A DNA stretch of 64,000 nucleotides from Magnolia sinica (lineage: Eukaryota > Streptophyta > Magnoliopsida > Magnoliales > Magnoliaceae), in contig NC_080577.1 of NCBI RefSeq assembly GCF_029962835.1, positions 186,001 through 250,000 of the forward strand, written 5' to 3'. Below the pieces are notes generated by a model. That model was not told the DNA's origin and did no database searches. It saw only the letters and a program-made list of their open reading frames with translations. Both the position numbers and the translations under genes were made by a program. Below are positions 11,496-23,760 of the stretch, in pieces (positions within the stretch are counted from its first letter, which is position 1; the number at the start of each line of letters is the position of its first letter).

Positions 11496-11886
11496 GATCA
11501 AAAAAGGCCCGGTCGACGACAGAAGTGATCCGGACCATCGAACCTTAAATCGGGCGTATCTTGCAATCCGGAATGAGTTATCTGACGTAAAATATATGAT
11601 TTTGGGGTAGAACGAGCTACTGAAGCCAACCAACCCGCTACGCCGGGTTGCGCAGCCCGGAATTGCGAAAAACCCCTGGATCGATGGTCGTTTTCCCGTT
11701 TTAATTTCGCTTTTACTATAAATAGTAAGTTTTAGTTTGATTATAACTCTTCATCCGTCGGGCTTTAGGAGTTGCGCCCAACGTGAAAAGAGCTTAGAAT
11801 AATTAGGAGAACGGTTTGGTGAAGCCAAATAGGACACTTACTATTTTTGGCCGAAAACCTTGCGCACTAGTAGACATCACGACCGT

Positions 11887-11914
11887 CTATAAATAGTAAG
11901 TTTACTATTTATAG
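11887..11914. promoter_or_regulatory. LTR near-palindrome containing TATA-like motif
   Basis: CTATAAATAGTAAG is followed directly by its inverted copy with one mismatch. The same element sits at 22299-22326, 27509-27536 and 32697-32724, and is a perfect 28-bp palindrome in LTR 2. A further CTATAAATAGTAAG without its partner lies about 175 bp upstream. It could be a protein-binding site or hairpin; TATAAATA is also a good TATA box. Confidence 0.6.
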
Positions 11915-11982
11915 TAAGTCACGGATTCTAAGAGTTTGAGTTGTAGTTTGATTCTGATTTCTTTCCCATTGCTTGGTACCCC

Positions 11983-11990
11983 TATTTAAA
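11983..11990 (+). promoter_or_regulatory. Probable core TATA box of the LTR promoter
   Basis: TATTTAAA lies in the U3-like part of the LTR, about 170 bp before the LTR end, in a short palindromic setting (CCCTATTTAAAGGG). Transcription would start about 30 bp downstream near TTCATCAATTAATCAA. It is conserved in the other LTR copies. Confidence 0.45.
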
Positions 11991-12159
11991 GGGTTGTGAA
12001 CTCGTTTTTATTCATCAATTAATCAATTTCGAATTTATTAGAATTTATTTCTATTTTCTGCTTTCTTTCCTCGTGGATTCGAGAAGTCTCTGTGAGGAGT
12101 CCAGAGAAGCTCCGTGGATTCGGAGTAGTTATCCTCATCACGTTCATCCCTGCGTCAAT

Positions 12160-12171
12160 TGGTATCAGAGC
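12160..12171 (+). other. Primer binding site, unit 1
   Basis: TGGTATCAGAGC is the sequence complementary to the 3' end of plant initiator tRNA-Met. It starts two bases after the LTR end. Equivalent sites are at 17374-17385 and 22572-22583. In unit 4 (from 27777) the site reads TGGTATCGGGCG and is damaged. Confidence 0.9.
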
Positions 12172-12190
12172 GAGGATTCCCCTCGGGCTG

Positions 12191-13320
12191 ATGGCAAATA
12201 ACGAAGGTATGAATCAAAATCCCGTGGACGGTGATCCAGGGATTCGTTATCTTTCGGAAAGAATGGAAGCTTTCCACCGGGAGAGTCAGTTGACCATGCA
12301 AGGGCTGCAGGCAACTCTCGACCGTCTTGCGGATGCGCTACTTCCGCCCCGAGCCCTAGGCGGTGCTCCACCACCCGTGGTGGCTCCACCACCCATGGTC
12401 GCGGTACGACACAACCCCGATTTTCGTAGAGCACTACCAGTGGCAAACCGTAGGGCTACACCAGATGATTCAAGTTCTAGCGACGAGGACCTTAATGAGG
12501 GTTTTGCCCGACGACCAATCCATGGAGGTAATCATCTAGATCGTGCTGAAAGAGACTGTCGAGGTAAGGTTGAACTTCCTAGTTTTAACGGTTTATTACA
12601 TATAGAAGATTTTCTTGATTGGCTAGTCGAAGTAGAGAGATATTTTAATTACATGGACGTGCCAGATCATAAAAGGGTAAAATTGGTAGCGTTTAAATTA
12701 AAATCTGGTGCTTCTGCATGGTGGGAACAATTACAACTCTCACGAGCCCGCCAGAACAAGGCGCCCATCTCATCATGGCCACGGATGAGACGTCTTCTTC
12801 GATCTCGATTTCTCCCGGTGATTATGAGCGAGATATTATTCCAAAGAATATCAAAATTGCGAAGGAAATCGAGCATCACAGATTATCTTGAAGAATTCCA
12901 ACGGTTGGCTACACGAAACGATCTGCAGAATCTGAGTCACAGAAGGTGGCGAGATTTATAGGTGGGTTGCGGCCGACAATTCAGGACCGAGTTCAATACA
13001 CCCAGTCAGGACTGTGGATGAAGCAGTTCAATTGGCAAGTAGGGTAGAAACATAACTTGCAAGAGCTCCTGCTCGTCCATATCCTTCAACTCGACCCCTT
13101 ATGACGGGTCCCACGCAGGATCCAGTGCTGCCACGAGGAAAAGACCCAGTACCTCAACTTCATACAACCGCAAACCATGATATGGGCATCAGCTCATCCA
13201 GACCTCAACGTGCAGCACCCACAACAGCGAGTCCAAGTAGGATTTCAAATCCTTATGCTCGGCCAAGGTTGAACAATTGTTACCGTTGTGTCCAACCAGG
13301 CCACTTATCAAACACTTGTC
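12191..13320 (+). pseudogene. Ty3 gag, unit 1 (broken)
   Basis: The ATG at 12191 opens a Gag starting MANNEGMNQNPVDGDPG. A proline-rich segment, an acidic SSSSDED stretch and a capsid region with [18 protein letters not shown] and [13 protein letters not shown] follow. The frame fails near 12840 (an extra shift before FQRISKL) and stops at 12961. The nucleocapsid resumes in another frame from 13101, with a CCHC knuckle [14 protein letters not shown] at about 13278-13319. Other units have G where this one has V, but the zinc ligands are kept. It cannot make a full Gag. Confidence 0.85.
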
Positions 13321-15520
13321 CTCAACGTCCCGCAGCACACTTGACTATAAACGAAGGGGGCAATGAAGATGAGGCTGCGGAAGAAGACCATCGCTTTAAT
13401 GAACATGAACAAATTACTGAAGAAATAACAGGTGGTGATCAAATGACGGGCGAGGATCGTGGTGAATTTCTAGTTGTGAGGCGATTGATATATGCCCCAC
13501 GAAAGAAATTACATCCACAACGATACAATATATTTCGTACTCAGTGCACCGTCAATGGAAAGGTCTGTGATGTAATCATAGAAGTGGTAGTTGCGAGAAC
13601 ATTGTCTCGAGAGTGATGGTGGACAAGTTGCGGCTACCAACGATGAAACATCCTTCCCCATACTCAATTGGCCGGATAAAAAAGGTGAATGAGACCAAGG
13701 TAACTGAACAATGCACTATCTCATTTTCAATTGGCAAAAATTATAAGGATCAAATACTTTGTGACGTGGTCGATATGGAAGCTTGTCATATGTTACTCGG
13801 TCGACACTGGCAGTCGGACCGTGATGCGACCCATAGTGGACGAGATAATGTTTACGTATTCGTCAAAGATAGTCGAAAAATAATCCTTGCCCCTATGGCA
13901 CCAGAGAACCACCCTGAAGCCTCTAAAGTGGAGGGGAGTTCCCTCTTGACCATTCGGAATTTTATGGAGGAATCCAAGGAAACCGGCGAGGTATATGTTG
14001 TAGTGGTGAACGGCGAGGAAGAGGAACCCTCAAACATCCCTCCAAGTTTAAAACTGTTGCTAAACGAATTCAAAAAAGTCTGGCCTGAGGATTTACCTGA
14101 TGGATTGCCTCCCATGAGGGACATCCAACATCACATAGACCTCGTCCCTGGGGCTACCCTGCCCAACCGCCCTCATTATCGGATGAGTCCGAAGGAGTGT
14201 GAGATACTTCAGGGGCAAGTGGAGGAATTGATCCGTAAGGGTCTCTTGAGAGAGAGCATGAGCCCATGTGCCGTACCAGCATTATTAACGCCAAAAAAAG
14301 ATGGAAGCTGGCGCATGTGTGTCGACAGCCGAGCAATCAACAAAATTACCATCAAATATCGGTTCCCAATACCACGGTTGGACGACATGCTCGATATGTT
14401 AGAAGGGGCCAAGGTGTTCTCTAAACTAGATCTAAGGAGCGGGTACCATCAGATTCGTATTCGACCCGGTGATGAGTGGAAAACGGCATTCAAGACCAAG
14501 GAAGGGTTGTATGAGTGGCTGGTCATGCCCTTCGGCCTATCGAACGCACCAAGTACTTTTATGCGTTTGATGAATCAAGTTCTAAAACCGTTCACTGGCC
14601 GATTTGTGGTAGTATATTTTGATGACATATTGATATATAGCCAGGATGAGGCGGAACACAAGAAACATCTCAGGCAGGTGCTACAGGTCCTACAACTTAA
14701 CAAGTTGTACCTCAACTTGAAGAAGTGTAGTTTTTTAACTGACAGCCTATTGTTTCTAGGATTTGTTGTAACGTCCACAGGCATTCGTGTAGACGATGAA
14801 AAGGTGCGAGCTATTAGGGAATGGCCGATCCCGACAAACATTCATGAGGTGAGGAGTTTTCACGGGTTGGCGACTTTCTATCGTCGATTTGTGCGAGATT
14901 TTAGCACTATAGTCGCGCCTATAACAGATTGCATGAAAAAAGGACCGTTCCAATGGACCGATAAAGCTGATAAGAGCTTTCATGAGATCAAACATCGTTT
15001 GTCTACAACACCGGTCTTGGTGCTTCCTAATTTCGACAAATTGTTTGAGGTTGAGTGTGACGCTTCATATGTCGGAATTGGAGGAGTATTATCACAGGAA
15101 GGCAGGCCGGTAGCCTTCGAGAAGCTCAGCGAAGCCCGAAAGAAGTGGTCGACTTATGAGCTTGAGTTGTACGCAGTTGTTCAGGCGCTGCGACATTGGC
15201 GGCATTATCTGATTCAAAGAGAGTTTGTTTTGTACACTGACCATCAAGCATTAAAGTTTATTAATAGTCAGACTAACGTGAATCGTGTGCATGCTAGATG
15301 GGTTGCGTTTTTACAGGAATTCACGTTCGTTCTGAAGCACAAGTCAGGGCAGCAGAATAAGGTGGCTGATGCACTTAGCCGTCGTGCATCACTACTAGTA
15401 ACAATGAGCAACGAGGTAGTCGGCTTTGACTGTCTCAAGGAGCTGTATGCCGAGGATGAGGACTTCAAAGATTCTTGGATGAAGTGTCAAGAAGGTCACC
15501 CCAATGACCTACATATGTAG
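13321..15520 (+). pseudogene. Ty3 protease-RT-RNase H, unit 1 (broken)
   Basis: The protease active site is lost: a one-base deletion near 13580 turns the DSGSS codons of the other units into an out-of-frame EVVVART. The next frame (13613-15520) is long and clean and holds RT with [19 protein letters not shown] fingers, [13 protein letters not shown] and YFDD at 14615-14626. RNase H follows with [12 protein letters not shown] and [10 protein letters not shown]. Two codons are missing at VAF-EKLSEA (others read [11 protein letters not shown]). Translation ends at a TAG at 15518-15520 where other units read an arginine-type codon, cutting RNase H from integrase. Confidence 0.9.
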
Positions 15521-16744
15521 GACGGTTTTCTCTTTAAGGAAAATCGATTGTGCATCCCTTAAAGTTCTCTGAGGGTGCAGATTATTTAGGAGCTATATGG
15601 AGATGGTCTTGGTGGGCACCTTGGACGAGACAAGATGCGAGCTCTTGTGGAGGAGCGGTATTACTGGCCGTAATTGGTATGTGATGTGAGCAAAACAGTA
15701 CATCGTTGTCATGTTTGTCAGACCTCCAAGGGGCAATCTCAGAATACGGGCCTCTACACCCCGTTACCTGTGCCTAACGGCCCTTGGGAGGATTTATCAA
15801 TGGACTTCGTACTTGGTCTCCCACGAACACAACGCGGCATGGATTCGGTGTTCGTGGTGGTAGATCGTTTCTCAAAGATGGCGCACTTTATCCCATGCAA
15901 GAAGACCCTCGATGCAACACACGTGGCAAATTTATTTTTTAGGGAGGTCGTTCGGCTACACGGGGTCCCCAAGACCATTACTTCTGATCGTGACACGAAG
16001 TTCATTAGCCACTTTTGGCGGACTTTATGGAATCGATTCGATACACGACTTCAATTTAGTAGTGCTTACCACCCACAAACTGATGGGCAGACCGAAGTTG
16101 TGAATCGCACGTTGGGAAACCTCCACTATATTTCAGGAGAAAAATCGAAGCAGTGGGATTTGGCCTTGTCTCAAGCAGATTTTTCATTTAACAACATGGT
16201 GAACCACTCGACAGGGAGATCACCATTCTAGATTATCTACGGACGAGTGCCTTGCCACACACTTGACTTGGTCCCTCTGCCCAAGCACCCAGGCATGAGC
16301 ATTGCAGCAGAATATATGGTAGAAAAGATCATGGGCATCCATATAGAAGTGCATGCTGAGCTACATGCCTCGAATGAGAAGTACAAGGAACATGTGGACA
16401 AGCATCGGCGACAAAAAGTGTTCGAGGTGGGCGACTACGTTATGGTCCATTTGCGCAAAGAGAGATTTCCAACCGGGACGTACAACAAGTTGAAAAATAA
16501 GAAGATTGGACCGGTACCAATCATCCGAAAGATCAATGACAATACTTATGTTGTTGATCTCCCAGATGACATGACCATCTTACGGACTTTTAATGTCATG
16601 GACCTAACCGAGTATCATGAACCAGAGCATGACGAGAACTCGAGGACGAGTTCTTTTGAAGTGGAGGAGACTGATGTAGAGCAGGTCGCGGACAGTTACA
16701 TGGCCAAGATGGATCAGAAAAGGCCCGGTCGACGACAGAAGTGA
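15521..16744 (+). pseudogene. Ty3 integrase, unit 1 (broken)
   Basis: The N-terminal HHCC zinc region is frameshifted at about 15560-15670; the CHVC pair is visible at about 15709. The catalytic core (15674-16231) keeps D, D and E in [18 protein letters not shown] and [16 protein letters not shown] at 16229-16231 ends the frame after GRSPF. The C-terminal part resumes at 16247-16744 with KKIGPVPIIRKINDNTYVVD and an acidic tail ending KRPGRRQK. No chromodomain signature is seen. Confidence 0.88.
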
Positions 16745-17371
16745 TCCGGACCATCGAACCTTAAATCGGGCGTATCTTGCAATCCGGAATGAGTTATCCG
16801 ACGTAAAATATATGATTTTGGGATAGAACGAGCTACTGAAGCCAACCAACCCGCTACGCCGGGTTGCGCAGCCCGGAATTGCGAAAAACCCCTGGGTCGA
16901 TGGTCGTTTCCCGTTTTAATTTCGCTTTTACTATAAATAATAAGTTTTAGTTCGATTATACTCTTCATCCGTCGGGCTTTAGGAGTTGCGCCCAACGTGA
17001 AAAGAGCTTAGAATAATTAGGGGAACGGTTTGGTGAAGCCAAATAGAACACTTACTATTTTTGGCCGAAAACCTTGCGCACTAGTAGACATCACGACCGT
17101 CTATAAATAGTAAGCTTACTATTTATAGTAAGTCACGGATTCTAAGAGTTTGAGTTGTAGTTTGATTCTGATTTCTTTCCCATTGCTTGGTAGCCCTATT
17201 TAAAGGATTGTGAACTCATTTTTATTAATCAATTAATCAATTTCGAATTTATTAGAATTTATTTCTATTTTCTGCTTTCTTTCCTCGTGGATTCGAGAAG
17301 TCTCTGTGAGGAGTCCAGAGAAGCTCCGTGGATTCGGAGTAGTTATCCTCATCACGTTCATCCTTGCGTCA
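16742..17371 (+). repeat. LTR copy 2 of the Ty3 array
   Basis: 630 bp, TG...CA, very close to LTR 1. It differs by scattered substitutions, for example GGTAGCCC where the others read GGTACCCC before the TATTTAAA core. It serves at once as the 3' LTR of unit 1 and the 5' LTR of unit 2. Confidence 0.8.
17101..17128. repeat. Perfect 28-bp palindrome in LTR 2
   Basis: CTATAAATAGTAAG is joined to its exact reverse complement. In the other LTRs the centre has a single T for C, so LTR 2 either restores or preserves the ancestral dyad. Confidence 0.9.
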
Positions 17372-17404
17372 ATTGGTATCAGAGCGAGGATTCCCCTCGG
17401 GCCG

Positions 17405-18554
17405 ATGGCAAACAACGAAGGTATGAATCAAAATCCTGTGGACGGTGATCCAGGGATTCGTTATCTTTCGGAAAGAATGGAAGCTTTCCACCGGAGAGTC
17501 AGTTGACCATGCAAGGGCTGCAGGCAACTCTCGACCATCTTGCGGATGCGCTACTTCTGCCCCGACCCCTAGGCGGTGCTCCACCACCCGTGGTGGCTCC
17601 ACCACCCATGGTTGCTGTACGACACAACCCCGATTTTCGTAGAGCACTACCAGTGGCAAACCGTAGGGCTACACCAGATGATTCAAGTTCTAGCGACGAG
17701 GACCTTAATGAGGGTTTTGCTCGACGACCAATCCATGGAGGTGATCATCTAGATCGTGCTGAAAGAGACTATCGAGGTAAGGCTGAACTTCCTAGTTTTA
17801 ACGGTTTATTACGTATAGAAGATTTTATCGATTGGCTAGCCGAAGTAGAGAGATATTTTGATTACATGGACGTGCCAGATCATAAAAGGATAAAATTGGT
17901 AGCGTTTAAATTAAAATCGGGTGTTCCGCATGGTGGGAACAATTACAACTCTCACGAGCTCGCGAACAAGGCGCCCATCTCATCATGGCCACGGATGAGG
18001 CGTCTTCTTCGATCTCGATTTCTCCCCGGTGATTATGAGTAAAACATGGGTGCCAAAGGCAATATCAAAATTGGTATTAGACAAGGTATTCAATAAAGTA
18101 CACTGAAGAATTCCAACGGTGGCTACACGAAATAATCTGTTCTGAGTCACAGAAGGTGGCGAGATTTATAGGTGGGTTGCGGCCAACAATTCAAGACCAA
18201 TTCAGATACACCCGATCGGGACCGTGGATGAAGCGATTCAATTGGCGGGTAGGGCAGAAACACAACTTGCAAGAGCTCCTGCTCGTCCATATCCTTCAAC
18301 TCGACCCCCCCCTGACGGGTCCCAAGCAAGATACAGTGTTGCCACGAGGCAAAGACCTAGTACCTCAACTTCCTACAACCGCAAACCGTGATACGGGGAG
18401 CGGCTCATCCAGGCCTCAACTGCGGCACCTACAACAGCGAGTCCGAGTAGGATTCCAAATCCTTATGCTCGGCCAAGGTCGAACAATTGTTACCGCTGTG
18501 GCCAACCAGGCCACTTATCAAACACTTGTCCTCAACGTCCCGCAGCACACTTGA
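17405..18554 (+). pseudogene. Ty3 gag, unit 2 (broken)
   Basis: It starts MANNEGMNQNPVDGD at 17405. A one-base deletion near 17493 (CACCGGAGAG against CACCGGGAGAG) shifts the frame, and a second open segment runs 17503-18042. Around 17925-18110 there are several indels: GVPHGGNN replaces GASAWWEQ, and extra bases lie at 18035-18100. The zinc knuckle sequence at about 18487-18528 is intact but sits in a different frame from the flanking open segment. Confidence 0.85.
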
Positions 18555-20590
18555 CTATAAATGAAGGGGGCACTGAAGATGAGGCCGTAGAGGAAGACCA
18601 TCGCTTTGATGAACATGAACAAATCACTGAAGAAATAGCAGGTGGCGATGAAATGACGGGCGAGGATCATGGCGAATTTCTAGTTGTGAGGCGATTGCTG
18701 TATGCCCCACGAAAGGAATTACATCCACAACGACACAATATATTTCGAACTCGGTGCACCGTCAATGGAAAGGTCTGTGATGTAATCATAGACAGTGGTA
18801 GTAGCGAGAACATCGTTTCAAGAGTGATGGTGGACAAGTTGCGGCTACCAACGATGAAACATCCTTCCCCGTACTCAATTGGCTGGATAAAAAAGGTGAA
18901 TGAGACCAAGGTAACTGAACAATGCACTATCTCGTTTTCAATTGGCAAAAATTATAAAGATCAAATACTTTGTGACGTGGTCGATATGGAAGCTTGTCAT
19001 ATGTTACTCGGTCGACCTTGGCAGTCGGACCGTGATGCGACCCATCGGGGACGAGATAATGTTTACGTATTTGTCAAGGATAGTCGAAAAATAATCCTTG
19101 CCCCTATGGCACCAGAGAACCACCCTGAAGCCTCTAAAGTGGAGGGGAGTTCCCTCTTGACCATTCGGGATTTTATGGAAGAATCCAAGGAAACCGGCGA
19201 GGTATACGCTGTAGTGGTGAAGGGCGAGGAAGAGGAACCCTCAAACATCCCTCCAAGTTTAAGACTGTTGCTAAACGAATTCAAAGAAGTCTGGCCTGAG
19301 GATTTACCTGATGGATTGCCCCCCATGAGGGACATCCAACATCACATAGACCTCGTCCCTGGGGCTAGCCTGCCTAATCGCCCTCATTATCGGATGAGTC
19401 CGAAGGAGTGTGAGATACTTCAGGGGCAAGTGGAGGAATTGATCCGTAAGGGTCTCTTGAGAGAGAGCATGAGCCCATGTGCCGTACCAGCATTATTAAC
19501 GCCAAAAAAAGATGAAAGCTGGCGCATGTGTGTCGACAGCCGAGCAATCAACAAAATTACCATCAAATATCGGTTCCCAATACCACGGTTGGACGACATG
19601 CTCGATATGTTAGAAGGGGCCAAGGTGTTCTCTAAACTAGATCTAAGGAGCGGGTACCATCAGATTCGTATTCGACCCGGTGATGAGTGAAAAACGGCAT
19701 TCAAGACCAAGGAAGGGTTGTATGAGTGGCTGGTCATGCCCTTCGGCCTATCGAACGCACCAAGTACTTTTATGCGTTTGATGAATCAAGTTCTAAAACC
19801 GTTCACTGGCCGATTTGTGGTAGTATATTTTGATGACATATTGATATATAGCCAGGATGAGGCGGAACACAAGAAACATCTCAGGCAGGTGCTACAGGTC
19901 CTACAACTTAACAAGTTGTACCTCAACTTGAAGAAGTGTAGTTTTTTAACTGACAACCTATTGTTTTTAGGATTTGTTGTAACGTCCACAGGCATTCGTG
20001 TGGACGATGAAAAGGTGCGAGCTATTAGGGAATGGCCGATCCCGACAAACATTCATGAGGTGAGGAGTTTTCATGGGTTGGCGACTTTCTATCGTCGATT
20101 TGTGCGAGATTTTAGCACTATAGTCGCGCCTATAACAGATTGCATGAAAAAAGGACCGTTCCAGTGGACCGATAAAGCTGATAAGAGCTTTCATGAGATC
20201 AAACATCGTTTGTCTACAACACCGGTCTTGGTGCTTCCTAATTTCGACAAATTGTTTGAGGTTGAGTGTGACGCTTCATATGTCGGAATTGGAGGAGTAT
20301 TATCACAGGAAGGCAGGCCGGTACTTCTACAGCGAGAAGCTCAAGCTTGAAAGAAGTGGTCGACTTATGAGCTTGAGTTGTACGCATTTGTTCAGGCACC
20401 GCGACATTGGCGGCATTATCTCGATTCAAAGAGAGTTTGTTTTGTACACGACCATCAAGCATTAAAGTTTATTAATAGTCGGACTAACGTGAATCGTGTG
20501 CATGCTAGATGGGTTGCGTTTTACGAGAATTCACATTCGTTCTTAAGCACAAGTCAGAGCAGCAGAATAAGGTGCTGATGCACTTAGCCG
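18551..20590 (+). pseudogene. Ty3 protease-RT-RNase H, unit 2 (nonsense in RT)
   Basis: Protease is intact here with the DSGSS active site at 18791-18805. RT begins well but is cut by TGA at 19688-19690, where units 1 and 4 have TGG (tryptophan in GDEWKTAF). The frame continues after the stop with YFDD at 19826-19837. Further frameshifts at about 20325-20350 and 20395-20570 break RNase H. The same nonsense codon is present in unit 3. Confidence 0.9.
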
Positions 20591-21939
20591 TCGTGCATCA
20601 CTACTAGTAACAATGAGCAACGAGGTAGTCGGCTTTGACTGGAGCAGTATGCCGAGGATGAGGACTTCAAAGATTCTTGGATGAAGTGTCGAAGGTCACC
20701 CCGGTGACCTTCATATACGAGACGATTTTCTCTTCAAAGGGAATCGATTGTGCATCCCCAAAGTTCTCTTGAGGGAGCAGATTATTCGGGAGCTACATGG
20801 AGGTGGCCTTGGTGGACACATAGGCGAGACAAGACGCGAGCTCTTGTGGAAGAGCGGTATTATTGGCCGCGATTAGTACGCGATGTGGGAAAAGCCGTAC
20901 AACGTTGTCATGTTTGTCGAGACCTCCAAGGGGCAATCTCGAATACGGGCCTCTACACCCGTTACTCCTACGGCCCTTGGGAGGATTTATCAATGGACTT
21001 CGTACTTGGTCTCCCACGAACACAACGCGGCATGGATTCGGTGTTCGTGGTGGTAGATCGTTTCTCAAAGATGGCGCACTTTATCCCATGCAAGAAGACC
21101 CTCGATGCAACACACGTGGCAAATTTATTTTTTAGGGAGGTCGTTCGGCTACACGGGGTCCCCAAGACCATTACTTCTGATCGTGACACGAAGTTCATTA
21201 GCCACTTTTGGCGGACTTTATGGAATCGATTCGATACACGACTTCAATTTAGTAGTGCTTACCACCCACAGACTGATGGGCAGACCGAAGTTGTGAATCG
21301 CACGTTGGGAAACCTCCTTCGCTGTATTTCAGGAGAAAAACCGAAGCAGTGGGATTTGGCCTTGTCTCAAGCAGAGTTTGCATTCAACAATATGGTGAAC
21401 CGCTCGACAGGGAGATCACCGTTCCAGATTATTTACGGACGAGTGCCTCACCACACACTTGACTTGGTCCCTCTGCCCAAGTACCCAAGCACGAGCATTG
21501 CAGCAGAACATATGGCAGACAAGATCATGGGCATCCATGCAGAAGTGCAGACCAAGTTACATGCCTCGAACGAGAAGTACAAGGAACAAGTGGACAAGCA
21601 CCGGCAACAAAAGTGTTCGAGGTAGGCGACCGCGTTATGGTCCATCTATGTAAAGAGAGATTTTCGACAAGAACGTACAATAAGTTGAAAAATAAGAAGA
21701 TTGGACCTGTCCCAATCATCCGAAAGATCAATGACAACGCTTATGTTGTTGATCTTCCAGATGACGTGGCGATCTCACGGACTTTCAACGTCGCGGACCT
21801 GACCGAATATCATGAACCAAAGCAAGATGAGAACTCGAGGACGAGTTCTTTTGAAGTAGAGGAGACTGATATAGAGCGGGTCGCGGACAGTTACATGGCC
21901 AAGATGGATCAAAAAAGGCCCGGTCGACGACAGAAGTGA
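20591..21939 (+). pseudogene. Ty3 integrase, unit 2 (broken)
   Basis: 20750-21625 encodes the zinc region (partly shifted) and the DDE core, including [19 protein letters not shown], in one frame. A one-base deletion near 21613 (CAAAAGTG against CAAAAAGTG) puts the C-terminal part (21613-21939) in another frame. Near 20905-20970 it shares with unit 4 a set of small indels (TCGAGACC and TCTCGAAT) that units 1 and 3 lack. Confidence 0.88.
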
Positions 21940-22569
21940 TCCAGACCATCGAACCTTAAATCGGGCGTATCTTGCAATCCGGAATGAGTTATCTGACGTA
22001 AAATATATGATTTTGGGGTAGAACGAGCTACTGAAGCCAACCAACCCGCTATGTCGGGTTGCGCAGCCCGAAATTACGAAAAAACCCTTGGATCGATGGT
22101 CGTTTCCCTGTTTTAATTTCATTTTTACTATAAATAGTAAGTTTTAGTTTGATTATAACTCTTCATCCGTCGGGCTTTAGGAGTTGCGCCCAACGTGAAA
22201 AGAGCTTAGAATAATTAGGAGAACGGTTTGGTGAAGCCAAATAGGACACTTACTATTTTTGGCCGAAAACCTTGCGCACTAGTAGACATCACGACCGTCT
22301 ATAAATAGTAAGTTTACTATTTATAGTAAGTCGCGAATTCTAAGAGTTTGCGTTGTAGTATAATTCTAATTTCTTTCCCATTGCTTGGTACCCCTATTTA
22401 AAGGGTTGTGAACTCGTTTTTATTCATCAATTAATCAATTTCGAATTTATTAGAATTTATTTCTATTTTCTGCTTTCTTTCCTCGTGGATTCGAGAAGTC
22501 TCTGTGAGGAGTCCAGAGAAGCTCCGTGGATTCGGAGTAGTTATCCTCATCACGTTCATCCCTGCGTCA
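21937..22569 (+). repeat. LTR copy 3 of the Ty3 array
   Basis: 633 bp, TG...CA. Small differences from the other copies include GTCGCGAATTC in place of GTCRCGGATTC. It is followed by an intact primer site. Confidence 0.8.
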
Positions 22570-22602
22570 ATTGGTATCAGAGCGAGGATTCCCCTCGGGC
22601 CG

Positions 22603-23760
22603 ATGACAAACTACGAAGGTATGAATCAAAATTCTGTGGATGGTGATCCAGGGATTCGTTATCTTTCGGAAAGAATGAAAGCTTTCCACCGGGAGAGTCA
22701 GTTGACCATGCAAGGGTTATAGGTAACTCTCGATCATCTTGCGGATGTGTTACTTCAGCCCCAAGCCCTAGGCGATGCTCCACCACCTATGGTTGCTTCA
22801 CCACCCGTGATTGCTGTATGACGCAACCCCGATTTTCGTAGAGCACTACCAGTGGCAAACCGTAGGGCTACACCAGATGATTCAAGTTCTAGCGACGAGG
22901 ACCTTAATGAGGGTTTTGCCCGACGACCAATCCATGGAGGTGATCATCTAGATCGTGCTGAAAGAGACTATCGAGGTAAGGCTGAACTTCCTAGTTTTAA
23001 CGGTTTATTACGTATAGAAGATTTTCTCGATTGGCTAGCCGAAGTAGAGAGATATTTTGATTACATGGACGTGCCAGATCATAAAAGGGTAAAATTGGTA
23101 GCGTTTAAATTAAAATCTGGTGCTTCTGCATGGTGGGAACAATTACAACTCTCACGAGCTCGCCAGAACAAGGCGCCCATCTCATCATGGCCACGGATGA
23201 GACGTCTTCTTCGATCTCGATTTCTCCCCAGTGATTATGAGCAGATATTATTCCAATAATATCAAAATTGCCGACAGGGTAATCGAATCCACAGATTATC
23301 TTGAAGAATTCCAACGGCTGGCTACACGAAACGATCTGTCAGAATCTGAGTCACAGAAGGTGGCGCGATTTATAGGTGGGTTGCGACCGACAATTCAGGA
23401 CCGAGTTCAGATGTACCCAGTCGGGACTGTGGATGAAGCAGTTCAATTGGCGGGTAGGGCAGAAACACAACTTGCAAGAGCTCCTGCTCGTCCATATCCT
23501 TCAACTCGACCCCCCATGACGGGTCCCACGCAGGATCCAGTGCTGCCACGAGGAAAAGACCTAGTACCTCAACTTCCTACAACCGCAAACCGTGATACGG
23601 GGAGCGGCTCATCCAGGCCTCAACGTGCAGCACCTACAGCAGCGAGTCCGAGTAGGATTCCAAATCCTTATGCTCGGCCAAGGTCGAACAATTGTTACCG
23701 CTGTGGCCAACCAGGCCACTTATCAAACACTTGTCCTCAACGTCCCGCAGCACACTTGAC
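22603..23760 (+). pseudogene. Ty3 gag, unit 3 (broken, with a locally diverged patch)
   Basis: The ATG at 22603 gives MTNYEGMNQNSVDGD, but a TAG at 22720-22722 ends it. From about 22700 to 22830 the sequence is far more diverged from units 1, 2 and 4 than anything around it, mostly C-to-T or G-to-A changes. It then returns abruptly to near-identity. A second open segment runs 22852-23259. The third (23231 on) carries the nucleocapsid knuckle [14 protein letters not shown] and continues directly into protease and RT. Confidence 0.85.

Larger units (their letters stand above)
11526..12157 (+). repeat. LTR copy 1 of the Ty3 array
   Basis: It runs from TGATCCGGACC to GCGTCA, 632 bp, ending two bases before the primer site. 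The start is uncertain. A purine-rich stretch about 60 bp upstream of the equivalent point in other copies (GAAGTGGAGGAGAC before TGATGTAGAG) could be the true polypurine tract, in which case the ORF end lies inside the LTR. The LTR holds repeated CTATAAATAGTAAG motifs and a TATTTAAA core. Confidence 0.75.

Noticed and set aside
12165..12446. Minus-strand open frames antisense to Ty3 gag and pol
   Set aside because: They mirror the codon bias of the sense frame, recur in each unit and show no domain; shadows of the sense ORFs.
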